Position numbers and translations under genes: made by a program. Below are positions 6,643 to 9,935 of a stretch of 9,935 nucleotides of DNA, piece after piece. Every line of letters begins with the position of its first letter. Within the stretch, counting starts at the first letter, position 1. The notes under the pieces are model-generated. The model worked only from the letters and a program-made list of their open reading frames with translations, had not been told where the DNA came from and ran no database searches. Source of the stretch: Clostridiaceae bacterium (GTDB lineage Bacteria > Bacillota_A > Clostridia > Acetivibrionales > Acetivibrionaceae); assembly GCA_012513545.1 (NCBI GenBank), contig JAAZCB010000254.1:1-9935 (forward strand), in the 5' to 3' direction.

Positions 6643-7557
6643 TCACGGAATATACAAAAAACTGATTTCTTCAGTTGACAAGCGGCTTTTCGGTGTCAGT
6701 TTGATTAACTGGGACACCTTCTCTATCACACCCTTATCCGCCATATACTCCAAAACATTTATAATATAATGACTATCCATAAAAAAGTGGTTTGCAAGCA
6801 TTGAGGTTGTTTTTATTTCCTGGTCCGAGAGGTATTCTATTATGGGCTTTTTAAACAGATCCATTTTATCTTCAAGGTACGAGTCTAATAGCTTCACCCT
6901 GTCAAACAGTTCTTCTTCGGTCAGAAGACGTTCCATGGGCTCCCGGTAGAAAACCCTCATAATCTCCGGGTTACAGTCAATAGCTTTTCGGATATCACTC
7001 CGGGAAGTGGGAATGCCCCTTATACACAGTTCCATACGGGCTATTGCTTCTGCTGCTTTTAGCAGATAATACTGGGCATATACCAAATCTTTTCTTGCAA
7101 TTATCCATTTCTGAACCTTATGCATCGTTGAAATCAACTCACTGGCAATGTTCAAGGCAGTAATAGCCCTGTCATCGTCACCGATTTTCCTTATATCTTC
7201 AAAAAAATCATTAAGGCTCTCATCCGTTGTGTACACAAGCTTCCCATTCGACACATAGGATTGCAGTATAGAACCTCCTATGGAACGCTCCATCCCCCTT
7301 TTGAACATGCTTCTCTGTACCAGGTATACATTAAACGTAATACCGTCTTCCACAATACTTAAGGTATTGCTTGAAAGCTTCTGATCACGGACAACAAGGG
7401 TCATGTCAACATCACTTTTCTCCCACAGTACATCATAGGCAACACTGCCACTTATAATGGCAGCAATAACATTGATATCGTCCCTTAGTTTATCAATGAA
7501 CTGATCAACTGCATTTTGAAAGCGGCTTCTAAGCTCTGCCTGTTCCTTTTCATTCAT
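6643..7557 (-). CDS. Nucleotidyltransferase-fold protein with C-terminal winged-helix-like region
   Basis: 304 residues from the ATG at 7557; an in-frame GTG at 7566 would add three. Residues 30-60 carry the polymerase-beta-type signature GSVAYD...SDVDMTLVV, with G37-S38 and acidic D49 and D51. The third catalytic carboxylate is not obvious: the expected strand reads ITFNVYLV. Residues about 130-185 are helical and resemble the helical bundle that follows KNTase-type domains (YAQYYLLKAAEAIARM). Residues about 245-304 look like a winged helix. Families with this core transfer nucleotides to drugs, proteins or RNA; the substrate here is unknown. The gene leads a probable two-gene operon with uvrA (19-bp gap). 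AAAGG, 9 nt before the ATG, supports the chosen start; the longer start remains possible. Confidence 0.8.
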   Translation of the reverse strand: MNEKEQAELRSRFQNAVDQFIDKLRDDINVIAAIISGSVAYDVLWEKSDVDMTLVVRDQKLSSNTLSIVEDGITFNVYLVQRSMFKRGMERSIGGSILQSYVSNGKLVYTTDESLNDFFEDIRKIGDDDRAITALNIASELISTMHKVQKWIIARKDLVYAQYYLLKAAEAIARMELCIRGIPTSRSDIRKAIDCNPEIMRVFYREPMERLLTEEELFDRVKLLDSYLEDKMDLFKKPIIEYLSDQEIKTTSMLANHFFMDSHYIINVLEYMADKGVIEKVSQLIKLTPKSRLSTEEISFLYIP

Positions 7558-7582
7558 AAGCTTCACCCTTTCCTTGTTTGGA

Positions 7583-7643
7583 GTCTTATCAAAATTTACA
7601 TAGCAATTTTTGTCTTATCCCCTATAAGACCCTGTGCTATAAT
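7583..7643. promoter_or_regulatory. Divergent promoter region with repeated GTCTTATC boxes
   Basis: Rightward, an extended -10 (TG-C-TATAAT, TATAAT at 7638-7643) probably serves the AraC-family gene. The hexamer 17 bp upstream (TTATCC, 7615-7620) is a poor -35, as is common with extended -10 elements. Leftward, TGC-TATGTA (7597-7605 on the minus strand) is a candidate extended -10 for the nucleotidyltransferase-uvrA pair. GTCTTATC occurs twice in direct orientation (7583-7590, 7612-7619), and the second copy forms a 7-bp inverted repeat with ATAAGAC (7624-7630). A further TCTTAT is at 7664-7669. The inverted pair lies between the two -10 elements, where a bound regulator could act on both genes. 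Confidence 0.5.
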
Positions 7644-7703
7644 CATTATACAAAGATATAAAATCTTATTTCGGACAGAAATTGCTGTATAAAGAGGCTT
7701 GAT

Positions 7704-8594
7704 ATGGAACATTATCTCTTGAAAATACTTAAGGACACTACAGATTATATAGAGTGCCACCTCTGTGATGAGCTGACACTAGATGACATATCCGAAAATG
7801 TTAATATATCAAAATTCCACCTGCTTCGTATATGGAAAGGTGCTTCCGGAACCGGCCTTATGGAGTACGTCAGAAGACGCCGCACCGCAGTTTCTCTGGC
7901 AGATCTCCTAAGCAAGCTCAATACTATTGATTTTATCGCAGACAAGTATGGCTTTGGGTCGGAACGGACTTTTAACCGTGTGTTTAAAGAGGAGTTCGGA
8001 ATAACTCCTTCAAAATGGCGCAAAAACCCTGTTCCACTCAATATTCTGGACAGGTTTAACGCTGATTTTATGAACATGGCAGGAAGCGGGTTAATATTCC
8101 TGAAATCCGTGAAAGTGCTTCCTTATTTCTCTCTTGCTGGTATTAAGCATGAATTAACTTTTGAGGATAATATGTCAAACCAGACAGCAAACAGGTTGGG
8201 TGTTGAGTTTTTTTATCGGCATCGGTTAAAAGTTTTAAATCCGATTGAAAAGGATGTATATTACGGGTATACTGCAGTTTTGGAGGATGGGTTGGATTAT
8301 AGATATTACCAGCCTTCCACAAAAGTGGATGAATACAGCATTGTTCCACCCTGGATGAACATTAAACACATACCGGCTCACAAATACGGGGTATTTACAT
8401 ACATGGGCCTGCATAGTCCTGAAGACATTTCCTCCAGGAATCTTAAGGTACTCCTGGATTTCATACATACAAAGTGGATGCCTACAATAGAGTTTCATTT
8501 AAAGGAACACTTCTGGTTTCAATACATAAATTATGCCCGCTGCAGCAGGCATTATTGCGAGTGTGATTTATATTTTCCCGTTGAGTGTCTGTGA
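7704..8594 (+). CDS. AraC-family regulator with GyrI-like effector-binding domain
   Basis: 296 residues. Residues 5-107 hold the two helix-turn-helix motifs of the AraC/XylS fold: helices around LDDISENVNISKFHLLRIWK (26-45) and the diagnostic IADKYGFGSERTFNRVFK segment (78-95) followed by FGITPSKWR. The DNA-binding domain is N-terminal, as in Rob-type proteins. Residues about 134-293 look like a GyrI-like/AraC effector-binding domain, ending with the family's W-P and F-P-V landmarks (TKWMP about 256-260, YFPV 290-293). Such domains bind small hydrophobic or drug-like molecules. AAAGAGG at 7691-7697, 6 nt before the ATG, fixes the start. It is divergent from the nucleotidyltransferase-uvrA pair and probably controls it and itself; the link is inferred from position and the shared boxes. 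The stop codon lies inside repeat copy C. Confidence 0.87.
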   Translation: MEHYLLKILKDTTDYIECHLCDELTLDDISENVNISKFHLLRIWKGASGTGLMEYVRRRRTAVSLADLLSKLNTIDFIADKYGFGSERTFNRVFKEEFGITPSKWRKNPVPLNILDRFNADFMNMAGSGLIFLKSVKVLPYFSLAGIKHELTFEDNMSNQTANRLGVEFFYRHRLKVLNPIEKDVYYGYTAVLEDGLDYRYYQPSTKVDEYSIVPPWMNIKHIPAHKYGVFTYMGLHSPEDISSRNLKVLLDFIHTKWMPTIEFHLKEHFWFQYINYARCSRHYCECDLYFPVECL

Positions 8595-8610
8595 CAGCGT
8601 GCCTGTCCCC
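8591..8610 (-). repeat. Dispersed hairpin repeat, copy C, overlapping a stop codon
   Basis: GACAG (8593-8597) and CTGTC (8603-8607) form a short stem with a CGTGC loop. Read on the minus strand the 20-mer starts GGGGACAGGCACG, matching the reverse complement of 3733-3752 at 14 of 20 positions. The TGA of the AraC-family gene (8592-8594) is part of the element, so it may supply or have shaped the gene's 3' end. No T-run follows. Confidence 0.45.
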
Positions 8611-8916
8611 TTGCAATATCACTATCCATTTTCATTTCTTACAAGTATGTGTAACTAAAAAGGATAACCTGAGCACTTTTATAATTGCAAAACTTATTAT
8701 CTTTCTACAGCCTTATTTTGACATATTATTAAAACTAATTACGGAAATATTTTCATGAAAGTAAGACTCTAAGAACACTTGCAAAGCTATATCCATTAAT
8801 TATACAACCAGATAGAAATCAAATCGGTATCAGTAAATCCACTACTTTGTTGTTTGCTCAGGAAGTTTATTTGGTTTTAATTCTTTACAAAAAAATATAA
8901 AATCTATGTAATTTTG
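8611..8916. other. AT-rich gene-free stretch
   Basis: No reading frame with a ribosome site, no RNA gene and no repeat was recognised. A TTGACA at about 8717 has no acceptable -10 at normal spacing. The stretch separates the regulator gene from the more AT-rich exported-protein gene. A decayed gene or the edge of an acquired segment would look like this, but I see no positive evidence for either. Confidence 0.4.
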
Positions 8917-8984
8917 TTGACTTTTTTATATATCATCGCCTCTTATTATATAACCTTGCAAGGTAAAATAATAAATTTCGGAGG
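8917..8984 (+). promoter_or_regulatory. Promoter, 32-bp imperfect palindrome and RBS of the exported-protein gene
   Basis: TTGACT (8917-8922) with TCTTAT (8941-8946) at 18 bp is a plausible SigA-type promoter. A long imperfect palindrome spans 8943-8974, with 14 of 16 positions paired; its centre is the perfect 12-bp ACCTTGCAAGGT (8953-8964). It overlaps the -10 and the expected start site, the classic place for a repressor operator. As RNA it could also form a hairpin just before the ribosome site. GGAGG (8980-8984) lies 9 nt before the ATG. Confidence 0.55.
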
Positions 8985-8993
8985 AAACAATTT

Positions 8994-9623
8994 ATGACTA
9001 CATTAAAAAAATATTTTTTAAAAGTACTTACTGTTATGTTTGTTGTAATAAATATGTTAACGGTTAATTGTATTAGTATATACGCTGCCGATAGTGATGA
9101 AATTACAAGAAAAGATATAGAAGCATATGGTGGAGGAGTTTTTAAGTCAGACTGGGTAGGTAGGGATATCTTGTATACTTGGTTATATGGAAAAGATTTT
9201 AGTAGTTTTTTACCACATGAGTGGGCTCGAAATGATAATGGTTCGTGGGAATATTATCCTGTATACGATGCATACGAAACTAACGGTTCTCTAGGTGTAG
9301 ACAGCAATAATAAATACTACGGTCCATATATGATGAAAAGTGAGGAATTAAGAATTGGAAATTCTAGTGATAAAACCCTAGGTGTAAAAGATCTTTTAGA
9401 AGTTGAATTTAACAAAATGAGTAAAGGGTCTACTAAAACTATCAGTATTAGAGATCATTTATGCATGAAAAATGGTGAAAAAAAAACGGGTTACAACTAT
9501 CTGCATGGAAGCAATCCTGCTGTTGGCGATTTCACAATAACAGGAACAGCAACAAAAGATGCAAATGGCAACATAAAAGCAAATTTACATTTTCCTGGAA
9601 TGATATCATTGATCCAAATTTGA
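8994..9623 (+). CDS. Exported protein of unknown function, truncated by frameshift
   Basis: 209 residues as read. Residues 1-31 are a Sec signal peptide: MTTLKKYFLK, a hydrophobic core, and probable cleavage at about IYA/AD. The mature part is rich in aromatic and polar residues (DWVGRDILYTWLYG, EWARNDNGSWEYYPVYDAY, GYNYLHGSNPAVGDFTITG) and I recognise no named domain with confidence. The protein-like sequence runs to about residue 200 (NIKANLHF) and then continues in the -1 frame; the last residues, PGMISLIQI, are out of frame. Restoring one base in the T-run at 9590-9593 gives 268 residues. Codon use is more AT-rich than in uvrA or the AraC-family gene. It is either a recent pseudogene, a phase-variable or sequencing slip, or, less likely, a recoded gene. 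It is monocistronic behind a palindrome-bearing promoter. Confidence 0.65.
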   Translation: MTTLKKYFLKVLTVMFVVINMLTVNCISIYAADSDEITRKDIEAYGGGVFKSDWVGRDILYTWLYGKDFSSFLPHEWARNDNGSWEYYPVYDAYETNGSLGVDSNNKYYGPYMMKSEELRIGNSSDKTLGVKDLLEVEFNKMSKGSTKTISIRDHLCMKNGEKKTGYNYLHGSNPAVGDFTITGTATKDANGNIKANLHFPGMISLIQI

Positions 9624-9799
9624 AATATAAAAGTGACGCAGAAAAAGTTGCATATGCAAAATCAAAAGTTCCAAGTGCGAACCCTGAAGATTTTATATAT
9701 AGAATCAGATGGGATTATACAGTGATAAAAAAAGTTCAAGACCCGCCTTCATGGCAATTGTGGGCCGAAAGAACTACATGGCCATTTAAACCTTATTAA
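9590..9799 (+). pseudogene. Frame-shifted 3' part of the same exported-protein gene
   Basis: In the -1 frame relative to the ORF starting at 8994, codons are open from before 9590 to the TAA at 9797-9799. They encode about 69 residues beginning FSWNDIIDPN and ending RTTWPFKPY. The fragment has a protein-like mix (W, Y, D, P and alternating K/E) and no start codon with a ribosome site of its own, so it is the displaced C-terminus of the gene at 8994. Conceptually NIKANLHF joins to SWNDIIDPN. The function is unknown. Confidence 0.75.
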
Positions 9800-9811
9800 T
9801 AGTATTAAAAC

Positions 9812-9854
9812 TAATCTATATCCCTCCTGTTTGAAACGGGAGGGATATAGATTA
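9812..9854. terminator. Long hairpin terminator after the exported-protein gene
   Basis: A perfect 16-bp stem (9812-9827 with 9839-9854) extends through a G-T wobble and GTT/AAC to a tiny loop. It begins 13 bp after the restored stop codon. On the + strand it is followed by AAAATTAATT rather than a T-run. On the minus strand GTTTTAAT follows, so it may work in both directions or mainly for leftward transcription. Confidence 0.65.
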
Positions 9855-9870
9855 AAATTAATTGTTTCAT

Positions 9871-9899
9871 TTGTTAAGTTTTATATAATATATTATAAT
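9871..9899 (+). promoter_or_regulatory. SigA-type promoter facing the right edge
   Basis: TTGTTA (9871-9876) and a perfect TATAAT (9894-9899) are 17 bp apart in AT-rich DNA just past the hairpin. It would drive a gene to the right of the window; no start codon with a ribosome site is visible before the edge. Confidence 0.6.
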
Positions 9900-9935
9900 G
9901 TTAACAGTATTGAAAAGACTAGTGATATTTAAATT

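Noticed and set aside
9584..9600. Programmed -1 ribosomal frameshifting
   Set aside because: There is no X-XXY-YYZ heptamer in frame and no clear downstream stimulatory structure; a lost T in a short T-run explains it more simply.

Overview
The window looks like chromosomal DNA from a low-GC, anaerobic, cellulolytic Clostridia-type bacterium (Ruminiclostridium/Acetivibrio-like). The clues are AT-rich intergenic DNA with strong AGGAGG ribosome sites, a stand-alone flavodiiron oxygen/NO reductase typical of anaerobes, and a family 3 cellulose-binding module on a membrane-anchored protein. The genus is an inference; no rRNA or other marker gene is present.

Layout. The left edge (3-95) holds the last 30 codons of a rightward gene, whose stop codon lies inside its own terminator. 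Two leftward envelope genes follow: a membrane-anchored CBM3 protein (217-1191) and an L,D-transpeptidase lipoprotein (1438-2157). A divergent region of about 310 bp leads to the rightward flavodiiron protein (2470-3696). This gene converges on a leftward pair: a nucleotidyltransferase-fold gene (6643-7557) followed 19 bp later by a full-length, divergent UvrA (3756-6623). Divergent from that pair is an AraC-family regulator with a GyrI-like ligand-binding domain (7704-8594). After about 400 bp without a gene comes a more AT-rich gene for an exported protein (8994-9799) that carries a one-base frameshift, then a strong hairpin and a good promoter facing out of the right edge.

How the genes may work together. 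The regulator, the nucleotidyltransferase and UvrA probably form one stress or xenobiotic-response module. They share an intergenic region with repeated GTCTTATC boxes, and an inverted pair of these lies between the two candidate promoters. The flavodiiron gene has its own promoter, whose -35 is embedded in a perfect inverted repeat, and probably acts in oxygen/NO detoxification. The CBM3 and transpeptidase genes both act at the cell surface.

Repeats. Three intergenic spots (2241-2260, 3703-3752, 8591-8610) carry diverged copies of the same GGGACAGG...GTTGTCCC-like hairpin sequence. They look like a REP/BIME-type dispersed repeat. No tRNA, rRNA, CRISPR array, transposase or complete insertion sequence was seen. 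The most notable items are the frameshifted exported gene with a 32-bp palindrome in front of it, the regulator-nucleotidyltransferase-UvrA cluster, the repeat family, and the CBM3 protein that resembles an RsgI-type sensor without its anti-sigma domain.
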